Assembly (NCBI GenBank): GCA_937917025.1
Contig: CALFSF010000187.1
Coordinates: forward strand, 1 to 15,715
Reading direction: 5' to 3'
Source of the DNA: an uncultured Paraburkholderia sp.
Lineage (GTDB): Bacteria > Pseudomonadota > Gammaproteobacteria > Burkholderiales > Burkholderiaceae
Length of the DNA: 15,715 nt
Position numbers and translations under genes: made by a program. The notes beneath the pieces were generated by a model. The model saw only the letters and a list, made by a program, of their open reading frames with translations. It had not been told where the DNA came from and made no database searches. Of the stretch, positions 6,511-13,401 are shown one piece after another (the first letter of the stretch is position 1; each line of letters opens with the position of its first letter).

Positions 6511-7227
6511 TCAGTCGTTGCCCACCGTCTCCGACAACCGCTTGAGCGTCGCCACCCGCGCGCCAATGATGTCGATCTGGCCACGTGCGTCAACCAGTGG
6601 CGTCGTTGCATCGCGGAAACCCAGCCACGCGCGTTGTGCACGGACCAGCGTCGGCCGTGCGCGTGAAGGCATCTCCCTGCGTAGCCGCTGGTAGTAACGG
6701 TTCAGATCCCGGTCCGCATGCGCGCAGTCGGCATCCCGGGAACATGCGCGCGGACGCGGCGCCGGTTTGTTGCCGCCGCTCGCAGTGCCAGCGTTCGCGG
6801 CCGCGCTGCGAAGCGTCAGCGCGCGGTCTCGTACCGGCTGCAGTTGCATGTCGGCCTCGAACAGCACGTACATCGTGCCGCGCGTCGTTTCGAAAACCGC
6901 CCTCAGCATCGGCGCCTCGGCGTCTCGCCACGCCTTCCAGCTTTGCGGGCTACGCTCCCAGCCCTTGCGTTGCGATGCCTTCACCTTTGCCAGCAGTTGC
7001 TGGTACGCAAGGTCGGACGCGGACTGCCACGCCGCCCGCGCCGTTTCCATGCATTGCACCTGCCCCGCCGTCGACGACATGTCGCCGCGCGCAAGACACG
7101 TGCGCATCGACGCATCGATGGGATCGGCCGCCGCGACCTCGGCATGCGCCACCCCGGACTGCACGGTGAGTGCCACGACGGCCGCGCACCACCCCGCGCG
7201 CACCGCCGTCTTCAGACGCCCCTTCAT
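6511..7227 (-). CDS. Exported protein with two LprI-like (DUF1311) modules
   Basis: A 238-residue protein with an N-terminal signal peptide: basic MKGRLKTAVR, a hydrophobic core, and a likely cut after Ala-His-Ala at about residue 29. The mature part holds two related modules of the LprI-like N-terminal/DUF1311 type. The first (about 41-135) has CLARGDMSSTAGQVQCMETA and a later WKAWRDAEAPML. The second (about 162-238) has CSRDADC, DLNRYYQRLRR and AQRAWLGFRDATTPLV. A Pro/Gly-rich linker joins them. Some LprI proteins inhibit lysozyme, but most DUF1311 proteins have no known role, so function is open. I chose ATG 7227 because it overlaps the decarboxylase stop as ATGA, the classic sign of translational coupling; an ATG at 7242 would add five residues. 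The location should be the periplasm. Confidence 0.8.
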   Translation of the reverse strand: MKGRLKTAVRAGWCAAVVALTVQSGVAHAEVAAADPIDASMRTCLARGDMSSTAGQVQCMETARAAWQSASDLAYQQLLAKVKASQRKGWERSPQSWKAWRDAEAPMLRAVFETTRGTMYVLFEADMQLQPVRDRALTLRSAAANAGTASGGNKPAPRPRACSRDADCAHADRDLNRYYQRLRREMPSRARPTLVRAQRAWLGFRDATTPLVDARGQIDIIGARVATLKRLSETVGND

Positions 7228-9512
7228 CCGGCCCGCACGCAATCGACAAAATACTCGATGCGCCCGTTGATCATCTCGCCCACCAGCCCGTGAATGTCAG
7301 TATGGAAACCCGGGAAGCGCTCGTTGAATTCGCGCGCAAACCGCAAGTAGTTGACGATGGTCTTGTTGAAACGCTCCCCCGGAATCAGCAACGGAATACC
7401 CGGCGGATACGGCGTCAGCAGAATCGACGTCACACGCCCTTCGAGTTCGTCGATCGGTACCCGGTCGATCTCGCGATGCGCCAGCTTCGCAAACGCATCG
7501 GACGGCTTCATCGCCGGTTCCATGCTCGACAGGTACATCTCGGTCGTCAGCCGCGCGATGTCGTTCGCGCGATAGACGCTGTGGATCTGCTCGCACAGAT
7601 CGCGCAGGCCGATGCGCTCGTACATCGGATGATGCGAGACGAACTCGGGCAGCACGCGCCACAGCGGCTGGTTGTTGTCGTAGTCGTCCTTGAACTGCTG
7701 GAGCTCGGTGACCATCGAGTTCCAGCGGCCCTTCGTGATGCCGATCGTGAACATGATGAAGAACGAATACAGCCCGGTCTTCTCGACAATGATGCCGTGC
7801 TCGGCCAGATACTTCGTCACGATCCCGGCCGGAATGCCGGATTCGCCGAAATCGCCGTCCACGTCCAGACCCGGCGTGACGATCGTCGCCTTGATCGGGT
7901 CGAGCATGTTGAAGCCTTCAGCGAGCGGGCCGAAGCCGTGCCAGCGGTCGTTCGGGCGCAGCATCCAGTCCTCGCGCGAGCCGATGCCCTCGTCCGCGAA
8001 CTGGTCGGGGCCCCACACCTTGAAGAACCAGTCCTCGCCATACTCGGCGTCGACCTTGCTCATCGCACGACGGAAATCGAGTGCCTCGGCAATCGATTCC
8101 TCGACGAGCGCGGTGCCGCCCGGCGCCTCCATCATCGCCGCCGCCACGTCGCACGACGCGATGATCGCGTACTGCGGGCTCGTCGACGTATGCATCAGAT
8201 ACGCCTCGTTGAAACGATGCTTGTCGAAGCGGCTGGTTTTCGAGTCCTGCACGACGATCTGCGAAGCCTGCGAAATGCCGGCCAGCAGCTTGTGCGTGGA
8301 GTGCGTCGCGAACACCATCGCGCCAATGCGCGGACGACCCGCGCCGATCGCATGCATGTCCTGATAGAACGGGTGAAACTCGGCGTGCGGCAGCCACGCT
8401 TCGTCGAAGTGCAGCGTGTCGAGCCATTCGCCCAGCATTTCCTTGATCATCTCGACGTTGTAGATCACGCCGTCGTACGTGCTCTGCGTGATGGTCAGGA
8501 TGCGCGGCTTGAGGTCGGGATTCTTCGCGAGCGCCTCACGCGCGAACGGATTCGCCTCGATCTTCCTGCGGATGTTCTCCGGCTCGAACTCGCTGCGCGG
8601 AATCGGACCGATGATGCCGAAGTTGTTGCGCGTCGGCGTCAGGAACACCGGAATCGCGCCGGTCATCGTGATCGCGTGCAGGATCGACTTGTGGCAGTTG
8701 CGGTCCACCAGCACGATGTCGCCAGGCGCGACCGTACCGTGCCAGACGATCTTGTTCGACGTCGACGTGCCGTTCGTCACGAAAAACACATGATCCGCGC
8801 TGAAAATGCGCGCCGCGTTACGCTCGGACGCCGCGACCGGCCCGGTATGGTCGAGCAGCTGGCCGAGTTCGTCGACGGCGTTGCAGACGTCCGCGCGCAG
8901 CATGTTCTCGCCGAAGAACTGGTGGAACATCTGGCCAAGCGGGCTCTTCAGGAACGCGACGCCGCCCGAGTGGCCCGGGCAGTGCCACGAGTACGAACCC
9001 TCTTCCGCGTACTGCACCAGCTCCTTGAAGAACGGCGGCGCGAGCGAGTCCAGATACACCTTGGCCTCGCGGATGATGTGGCGCGCGACGAACTCCGGCG
9101 TGTCCTCGAACATGTGGATGAAGCCGTGCAGTTCGCGCAGGATGTCGTTCGGCAGATGGCGCGACGTGCGTGTTTCGCCGTACAGGAAAATCGGAATATC
9201 CGCGTTGCGGCGGCGCACTTCGGTCACGAACGCGCGCAGCGCGACGATCGCGGCGGCCAGCTCGGGCGTCTCGCCTTCGACCACGACGTTGTCGACGTAC
9301 GGCAACAGCTCATCGTCGTCGATCGACAGGATGAAGCACGACGCACGGCTCGACTGCTGCGCAAACGAAGTCAGGTCGCCATAGCTCGTGAGCCCGAGCA
9401 CTTCCGCGCCTTCTTTCTCGATGGCTTCGGCCAGCGCCCGGATGCCGGAACCCGAGATGTTCTCGGAGCGGAAATCTTCGTCGATGATGACGACGGGAAA
9501 ACGAAACTTCAT
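7224..9512 (-). CDS. PLP-dependent arginine/lysine/ornithine decarboxylase (biodegradative type)
   Basis: A 762-residue enzyme of the large fold-type I Orn/Lys/Arg decarboxylase family, which removes CO2 from a basic amino acid to give agmatine, cadaverine or putrescine. Residues 1-140 are the response-regulator-like wing domain (KFRFPVVIIDEDF). The PLP core follows, with SWHCPGHSGG (175-184), NGTSTSNK (247-254), DRNCHKSI (270-277), HFDEAW (368-373) and THSTHKLL (403-410); Lys408 is the expected Schiff-base lysine. The C-terminal domain has PYPPGIPLLIPGE. Length fits E. coli AdiA, LdcC and Pseudomonas LdcA. HSTHKLL resembles AdiA, whereas overall wording of the core resembles pseudomonad LdcA, so arginine versus lysine is undecided. 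The start at 9512 is supported by GGAG about 9 nt upstream. Such enzymes consume protons and serve acid stress and polyamine supply. The stop overlaps the next gene by ATGA. Confidence 0.93.
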   Translation of the reverse strand: MKFRFPVVIIDEDFRSENISGSGIRALAEAIEKEGAEVLGLTSYGDLTSFAQQSSRASCFILSIDDDELLPYVDNVVVEGETPELAAAIVALRAFVTEVRRRNADIPIFLYGETRTSRHLPNDILRELHGFIHMFEDTPEFVARHIIREAKVYLDSLAPPFFKELVQYAEEGSYSWHCPGHSGGVAFLKSPLGQMFHQFFGENMLRADVCNAVDELGQLLDHTGPVAASERNAARIFSADHVFFVTNGTSTSNKIVWHGTVAPGDIVLVDRNCHKSILHAITMTGAIPVFLTPTRNNFGIIGPIPRSEFEPENIRRKIEANPFAREALAKNPDLKPRILTITQSTYDGVIYNVEMIKEMLGEWLDTLHFDEAWLPHAEFHPFYQDMHAIGAGRPRIGAMVFATHSTHKLLAGISQASQIVVQDSKTSRFDKHRFNEAYLMHTSTSPQYAIIASCDVAAAMMEAPGGTALVEESIAEALDFRRAMSKVDAEYGEDWFFKVWGPDQFADEGIGSREDWMLRPNDRWHGFGPLAEGFNMLDPIKATIVTPGLDVDGDFGESGIPAGIVTKYLAEHGIIVEKTGLYSFFIMFTIGITKGRWNSMVTELQQFKDDYDNNQPLWRVLPEFVSHHPMYERIGLRDLCEQIHSVYRANDIARLTTEMYLSSMEPAMKPSDAFAKLAHREIDRVPIDELEGRVTSILLTPYPPGIPLLIPGERFNKTIVNYLRFAREFNERFPGFHTDIHGLVGEMINGRIEYFVDCVRAG

Positions 9513-9525
9513 GGGCGATTCTCCA

Positions 9526-9563
9526 AAAAGAACGACCGCTGTCTTTTATAAAGAGCAGCGGTC
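9526..9563 (-). terminator. Terminator-like hairpin between dcd and the decarboxylase
   Basis: Read on minus, GACCGCTG (9563-9556) pairs with CAGCGGTC (9541-9534). An inner TCTTT/AAAGA stem continues it after a one-base bulge, leaving a 3-nt loop. GTTCTTTTT follows and runs straight into the GGAG ribosome site of the decarboxylase. It can terminate dcd transcripts or act as an attenuator in the decarboxylase leader. The loop side also contains TATAAA on minus (9550-9545), a possible -10, with only a poor -35. Confidence 0.65.
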
Positions 9564-9598
9564 ACCCGTGTAACTGGTGGGTCGATGCGCTGCGCGCG

Positions 9599-10168
9599 TC
9601 AGGTCCTCGGCAACGTCACGCCGTGCTGGCCTTGATACTTGCCGCCACGATCCGCGTACGACGTTTCGCAAATCTCGTCGCTTTCGAAGAAGAGCACCTG
9701 CGCCACGCCTTCGTTCGCGTAGATCTTGGCAGGCAAAGGTGTCGTATTCGAGAATTCGAGCGTGACGTGCCCTTCCCACTCCGGCTCGAACGGCGTCACG
9801 TTGACGATGATCCCGCAGCGCGCATACGTGGACTTGCCGAGGCAGACGGTCAGCACGCTGCGCGGAATGCGGAAATACTCGACGGTGCGCGCGAGCGCGA
9901 ACGAATTCGGCGGGATGATACAGACGTCGCCCTTGAAGTCGACGAACGATTTTTCGTCGAAGTTCTTCGGGTCGACGATCGTCGAGTTGATGTTCGTGAA
10001 GATCTTGAATTCGTCGGCGCAGCGAATGTCGTAGCCGTAGCTCGACGTGCCATAGCTGACGATCTTCCGGCCGTCTTCGGAGACGCGGACCTGATCGGGC
10101 GCAAACGGCTCGATCATGTTGTGCGAGCCGGCCATGCGCCGGATCCACTTGTCGGATTTGATGGTCAT
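9599..10168 (-). CDS. dcd: dCTP deaminase
   Basis: Dcd deaminates dCTP to dUTP, the main source of dUMP for thymidylate synthesis in proteobacteria; it is a cytosolic trimer of the dUTPase superfamily. The product is 189 residues, normal for beta-proteobacteria. Family motifs are SSYGYDIRCADEF (42-54), GKSTYARCG (111-119, with Ser113 and Arg117 at catalytic positions), GHVTLEFSN (133-141, with the catalytic Glu138) and GKYQGQHG (176-183). I chose the ATG at 10168 because similarity begins at MTIKSDKWI and the probable promoter lies at 10227-10200. The frame stays open to 10309, but that extension covers the promoter and is unlike the family. The Shine-Dalgarno is weak (AGGCAG). Upstream lies the SodC-like gene on the same strand, 216 bp away, so dcd appears to have its own promoter. 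Confidence 0.96.
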   Translation of the reverse strand: MTIKSDKWIRRMAGSHNMIEPFAPDQVRVSEDGRKIVSYGTSSYGYDIRCADEFKIFTNINSTIVDPKNFDEKSFVDFKGDVCIIPPNSFALARTVEYFRIPRSVLTVCLGKSTYARCGIIVNVTPFEPEWEGHVTLEFSNTTPLPAKIYANEGVAQVLFFESDEICETSYADRGGKYQGQHGVTLPRT

Positions 10169-10191
10169 AGTTGAACGCTGCCTGACGAATA

Positions 10192-10267
10192 AAAGCCGGA
10201 TTAAAGCCGGGTTATGGAGCCTGTCAATGCCGGACGAAAGCAGCTGAAAGCCGGATAAGCGGCCGGA
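10192..10267. repeat. Phased GCCGG direct repeats over the dcd promoter
   Basis: AAAGCCGGAT occurs at 10192-10201 and 10247-10256, and AAAGCCGGGT at 10203-10212. The start-to-start distances are 11 and 44 bp, multiples of one helical turn. Two more GCCGGA cores lie at 10229-10234 and 10262-10267. The copies flank the dcd -10 and sit upstream of its -35, so a DNA-binding protein contacting one helix face is possible. The protein is not identified. Confidence 0.55.
10200..10227 (-). promoter_or_regulatory. dcd: Sigma70-type promoter of dcd
   Basis: On minus, the consensus TTGACA (10227-10222), a 16-bp spacer and TTTAAT (10205-10200, five of six matches) form the best promoter match in the window. 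Its start point would be near 10193, giving a leader of about 25 nt. A second -10-like TAAAAT lies upstream on minus (10349-10344) without a good -35. Confidence 0.7.
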
Positions 10268-10368
10268 CCGCAGGCCGTATCCGGAATAGCTGGCAAGGGG
10301 GTGAGCCACGCGCAGTCCGGCTGGCGCCCGACGAAAGGCGCTTATTTTACGCGATCGAACGGAAGCTG

Positions 10369-10394
10369 CCGGCAGTGGGACATTTCACTGCCGG
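10369..10394 (-). terminator. 9-bp perfect hairpin overlapping the SodC-like stop codon
   Basis: CCGGCAGTG (10369-10377) and CACTGCCGG (10386-10394) are perfect complements with an 8-nt loop. The stop codon of the SodC-like gene (10387-10385) lies in the stem and loop. No T-run follows on minus, so it may be a factor-dependent terminator or an mRNA-stabilising end. Confidence 0.45.
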
Positions 10395-10918
10395 ATCAGT
10401 CCGCACGCGAGCGGAACGCCCGCGCCATGCTGCGGATACGCGTACGGATCGCTCGCGTCGCGATGCAGCAGCACCGAGCGCTGCACGACCGAGCGCACGC
10501 CGTCGAGCGAGACGTCCGGCGCCACGATAAAGCCGCTCGCCACGCCGTTCGAATCCGCGTGAATGTTGCCGAGGTCGCCCTCGACGCGCGCGCCCGCCTT
10601 GAGCCGCTCCGCACCCGGCGAGAAGATCGCGCCGGCACTGGACCCGTCGGAGGCGTTGCAGTCGCCGCGCTCGTGGATCTGCAGCGCGTGGTCGCTGTTC
10701 GGCGGCAGGCCCGCCAGGTTGTACGTGACCTGCACGCCGTCCGAGCGCTCGATGAACGTCACGGTGCCGCGGGCCAGATTGCCCGCGGTGGGCTGCAACT
10801 GCGCGTCGGCGCGCTTTTCCTGTGGTCTCAGGAATGAAGTGCAGCCGCACAGAAGCAGGCTGCTGGCAGCCAGAACGATGAACGCATGCACCGCCTGTCC
10901 GTCGATTCGTTGTCTCAT
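10385..10918 (-). CDS. SodC-like lipoprotein with a degenerate metal site
   Basis: A 177-residue protein with a lipoprotein signal (SLLLCGC; lipidated Cys26) and a Cu/Zn superoxide dismutase fold, recognised by LPPNSDHALQIHERGDC, SDGSSAGAIFSP, GDLGNIHAD and PLACGLI. Aligned by eye to standard SodC, the two disulfide cysteines are kept (Cys87, Cys172). Of seven metal ligands only His82, Asp115 and His152 remain. The first copper His is Gln80, the bridging His is Ile98, the two zinc His are replaced around Leu106/Lys107 and at Val112, and the active-site Arg is Pro169. Classic dismutase activity is therefore unlikely; this also does not match the copper-only SOD pattern, which keeps all four copper His. 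The reading frame is intact, so it is a diverged protein rather than a pseudogene. Start ATG 10918 has AGAGGA upstream. The expected location is the outer membrane, periplasmic face. Confidence 0.85.
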   Translation of the reverse strand: MRQRIDGQAVHAFIVLAASSLLLCGCTSFLRPQEKRADAQLQPTAGNLARGTVTFIERSDGVQVTYNLAGLPPNSDHALQIHERGDCNASDGSSAGAIFSPGAERLKAGARVEGDLGNIHADSNGVASGFIVAPDVSLDGVRSVVQRSVLLHRDASDPYAYPQHGAGVPLACGLIRQ

Positions 10919-10979
10919 GCGATCCTCTTGTCAGCCGGCGAGCGCCCCTGCGCCCGCCTTGCCAGACCTCGAAGCCGAC

Positions 10980-11021
10980 ATGATACCGCGCCGGCCTCGC
11001 GCATCGACGCATGTGACATGC
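10980..11021 (-). promoter_or_regulatory. Candidate -10 and upstream dyad of the SodC-like gene
   Basis: On minus, TATCAT (10985-10980) is a possible -10 about 60 nt before the start; its -35 is poor. The perfect dyad GCATGT-G-ACATGC (11009-11021) lies 23 bp upstream of it, around the -35, where a regulator could act. Both are seen by eye only. Confidence 0.35.
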
Positions 11022-11082
11022 CTGCCGGATGGCCAACGCATGGCGGCGGCGCACGGACCCGCTGGCTTCGACCGCGAAACCC

Positions 11083-12171
11083 TCAGGTGTTCTGCACGAC
11101 GATATTGGGGAATTTCGACGTCATGTCGCGCGCGCGCTCGGCGATGTGGATCGCGACCTTGCGCGCGATCGAGCGGTAGATCTCGGCGATACGTCCGTCC
11201 GGATCGGCCACCACCGTCGGGTGGCCGGAGTCGGCCTGCTCGCGGATCGCGATATCGAGCGGCAGGCTGCCGAGCACGTCGACGCCGTACTCCTTGCCCA
11301 TGCGCTCGCCGCCACCGGCGCCGAATATGTGCTCTTCATGGCCGCAGTTCGAGCAGATATGCATGCCCATGTTCTCGACGATGCCGAGAATCGGAATGCC
11401 CACCTTTTCGAACATCTTGAGGCCCTTCTTCGCGTCGAGGAGCGCGATGTCCTGCGGCGTCGTGACGATCACCGCGCCCGTCACCGGCACGCGCTGCGAC
11501 AGCGTGAGCTGGATGTCGCCCGTGCCCGGCGGCATGTCGACGATCAGGTAGTCGAGATCCTGCCAGTTCGTCTGCCGCAGCAGCTGTTCGAGCGCCGACG
11601 TCGCCATCGGGCCGCGCCACACCATCGGATTGTCCTGGTCGACCAGAAAGCCGATCGAGTTGGCCTGCACGCCGTGACCGGTCAGCGGATTCATCGACTG
11701 GCCATCCGGCGATTCCGGCCGGCCCTCGATGCCGAGCATCATCGGCAGCGACGGGCCATAGATGTCGGCGTCCAGAATGCCGACCGACGCGCCATCGCTC
11801 GCGAGCGCGAGCGCGAGATTCACGGCCGTCGTGCTCTTGCCGACGCCGCCCTTGCCCGACGCCACGGCGACGATGTTCTTCACGTTCGGCAGCAGCTTGA
11901 CGCCCCGTTGCACGGTATGCGCGGCGATTTGCTGCGACACCTGCACGCGGACGTTCGCGACGCCCGGCACCGCGCGCAGCGCGCCGGCGACCAGCGCCTC
12001 GATCGCCGCGAACTGGCGTTTGGCCGGATAGCCGAGTACCACGTCGACGCTCACCGTTGCATCATCGACGGAAACGTTCTTGAGGTTCTTTGCCGCCGCG
12101 AACGGGCGGCCGGTGTTAGGGTCAGCGACAGCCGCGAGCGCAGCGTCGACCAAAGCCCGATCGATACTCAT
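11083..12171 (-). CDS. apbC: Iron-sulfur cluster carrier ATPase ApbC (Mrp/NBP35 family)
   Basis: ApbC/Mrp binds a labile Fe-S cluster at a dimer interface and passes it to apo-enzymes in an ATP-dependent way in the cytosol. The 362-residue product has an N-terminal MIP18/DUF59-type domain (about 1-85) and a P-loop NTPase domain. The deviant Walker A motif GKGGVGKST is at 106-114, DADIYGPSLP at 134-143, VDMPPGTGD at 211-219, and the cluster-binding Cys273-x-x-Cys276 in HICSNCGHEE. All key residues are present and the length is normal. The start at ATG 12171 follows GGAG by a good distance. It diverges from the OmpA-like lipoprotein gene and precedes the SodC-like gene on the same strand with a 164-bp gap. 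In E. coli this gene is divergently adjacent to metG; here metG lies one gene further away. Confidence 0.96.
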   Translation of the reverse strand: MSIDRALVDAALAAVADPNTGRPFAAAKNLKNVSVDDATVSVDVVLGYPAKRQFAAIEALVAGALRAVPGVANVRVQVSQQIAAHTVQRGVKLLPNVKNIVAVASGKGGVGKSTTAVNLALALASDGASVGILDADIYGPSLPMMLGIEGRPESPDGQSMNPLTGHGVQANSIGFLVDQDNPMVWRGPMATSALEQLLRQTNWQDLDYLIVDMPPGTGDIQLTLSQRVPVTGAVIVTTPQDIALLDAKKGLKMFEKVGIPILGIVENMGMHICSNCGHEEHIFGAGGGERMGKEYGVDVLGSLPLDIAIREQADSGHPTVVADPDGRIAEIYRSIARKVAIHIAERARDMTSKFPNIVVQNT

Positions 12172-12447
12172 TGAAACTCCGCAAACACATGTGGCACGCT
12201 CGGATCGAACCGTCGCCGGCCACAGGAAATTGAAAGAAATTGTTGCACGGCATTGCGAAAAACAGGCTCGCCGGGCACGCTTCGGCGACTATTATCTGAA
12301 GGGCCAAATCGCCGTGCGATCAACCACCATTGTAGTGGCTGGCGCCTGGCCTTGCCTGATGCCCCTTTTCCGCTGTCGGTGCGGACCGTCTGCCCGACAT
12401 CCTGCCTGAGTCGTCGACGACCGGTTTTTTGAAGAGAGGAACGAAAA
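12172..12447. other. Divergent intergenic region between apbC and the OmpA-like gene
   Basis: The 276 bp must hold promoters for both directions but none is convincing. On minus, TACAAT (12334-12329) and GATAAT (12296-12291) are -10-like, each with a weak -35. On plus, I see only the ribosome site AGAGAGGAA about 8 nt before ATG 12448. No small ORF or strong hairpin stands out. Confidence 0.4.
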
Positions 12448-13107
12448 ATGAACACGAAAATCATCAGCCGTCTTACGGTGTTTGTAGCTGCTGGCGCGCT
12501 GCTCGCGGGTTGCGCCACCCAGCAGGGAAATGAAACGGCGCTCGGTACCGGCGTGGGCGCGGCGACCGGCGCGGGCCTCGGCGCGATCTTCGGCGGCGGC
12601 AAGGGCGCGGCGATCGGCGCGGGCGTCGGCGCCGCGGTCGGCGGCATCACCGGCTACAACTGGCAGGCGATTCACAACAAGCTGTCGGGCGCCACGAAGG
12701 GCACCGGCACGCAGATCACCGAGCAGCCGGACGGCTCGCTCAAGCTGAACATCCCGAGCTCGGTCACGTTCGACACCAACAGCTATGCGATCAAGCCTTC
12801 GTTCGCGCCGGTGCTGGACCAGGTCGCCCAGACGCTCGCCCAAAGCCCGGAAGTGATCGCGCAGGTCGTCGGCCATACGGATAGCACGGGCCAGGCAGCG
12901 TACAACCAGACGCTGTCGGTGAACCGTGCGCAAAGCGTGGTGAACTATCTGGCCACGCACGGCGTCGCGGCGCAGCGCCTGTCGGCACAAGGCATGGGCG
13001 CGACGCAGCCAGTCGCGGACAACAGCACGGAAGCGGGCCGCGCGCAGAACCGCCGCGTCGAAATCTATCTGCGCGCAACGGCGCAGCCGGGTCAGGCACC
13101 GAAGTAA
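12448..13107 (+). CDS. OmpA-family lipoprotein with glycine-zipper segment
   Basis: A 219-residue envelope protein. The signal peptide ends in a lipobox Leu-Ala-Gly-Cys, with lipidated Cys22. Residues about 32-69 form a glycine zipper (repeated GxGxxxG steps such as GVGAATGAGLGAIFGG), a segment that can pack in or on the membrane. Residues about 98-209 are an OmpA C-terminal domain that binds peptidoglycan: VTFDTNSYAIKP, GHTDSTG, LSVNRAQSVVNYL, GMGATQPVADN and GRAQNRRVEIYL. Asp145 and Arg160 are spaced 15 apart, as are the two diaminopimelate-binding residues in known OmpA domains. It probably tethers the outer membrane to the cell wall, like Pal or YiaD proteins; without tol genes nearby it is not Pal itself. 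The start has a clear ribosome site. The gene lies between apbC and metG and seems monocistronic. Confidence 0.93.
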   Translation: MNTKIISRLTVFVAAGALLAGCATQQGNETALGTGVGAATGAGLGAIFGGGKGAAIGAGVGAAVGGITGYNWQAIHNKLSGATKGTGTQITEQPDGSLKLNIPSSVTFDTNSYAIKPSFAPVLDQVAQTLAQSPEVIAQVVGHTDSTGQAAYNQTLSVNRAQSVVNYLATHGVAAQRLSAQGMGATQPVADNSTEAGRAQNRRVEIYLRATAQPGQAPK

Positions 13108-13300
13108 CCACGTCTTGACGGGGAGAATGGCCGTTCGCCCGGTCTGCCGGAAGGTCTGGCGGGTGAACTGACTGGCCTGCCAGCGGATAAAAGCGGCGAA
13201 TCGAAAAAATTTCGAACTCTGCTGAAAATCCGCTGTCTGTCTTTACGGTACGTGGCTGGCGATGCCGCCGCGTCACCATTCTCCTCTTGTCGTTGTTGCT
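13108..13300 (+). other. Non-coding stretch between the OmpA-like gene and its terminator
   Basis: These 193 bp have no credible ORF. They contain a nested inverted repeat: CAGCGGAT (13181-13188) with ATCCGCTG (13228-13235), enclosing TCGAAA-AAA-TTTCGA (13201-13215), and a small dyad CTGGC-CT-GCCAG at 13172-13183. With the strong terminator at 13301-13325 this can be a long structured 3' UTR of the OmpA-like mRNA or a small RNA. A GATAAA at 13186-13191 is the only -10-like box. Confidence 0.4.
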
Positions 13301-13325
13301 CCGGGGCTCAGCCCCGGTTTTTTTT
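13301..13325 (+). terminator. Strong intrinsic terminator
   Basis: CCGGGGC (13301-13307), loop TCA, and GCCCCGG (13311-13317) form a perfect 7-bp stem followed at once by eight T (13318-13325). It is the strongest terminator in the window. It lies 194 nt after the OmpA-like stop and well before metG. Confidence 0.92.
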
Positions 13326-13401
13326 GGGCGTCCGGTTTTCGGCAACGCGCGAATCGAACGTTGCGAACGCGTCGCGAGGTTGACGCTTCCCTCCTTTCTG
13401 C

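Noticed and set aside
7170..9551. 793-residue open frame on plus, antisense to the decarboxylase
   Set aside because: It is rich in Arg, His, Asp and Val runs typical of the complement of a GC-rich gene, has no recognisable domain and fully overlaps a clear enzyme gene.
10169..10309. N-terminal extension of Dcd by 47 residues
   Set aside because: The extension would include the consensus promoter and phased repeats, and family similarity begins at the ATG at 10168.
11029..12174. 381-residue plus frame antisense to apbC
   Set aside because: Its composition is that of an antisense shadow, and apbC has all its catalytic motifs.
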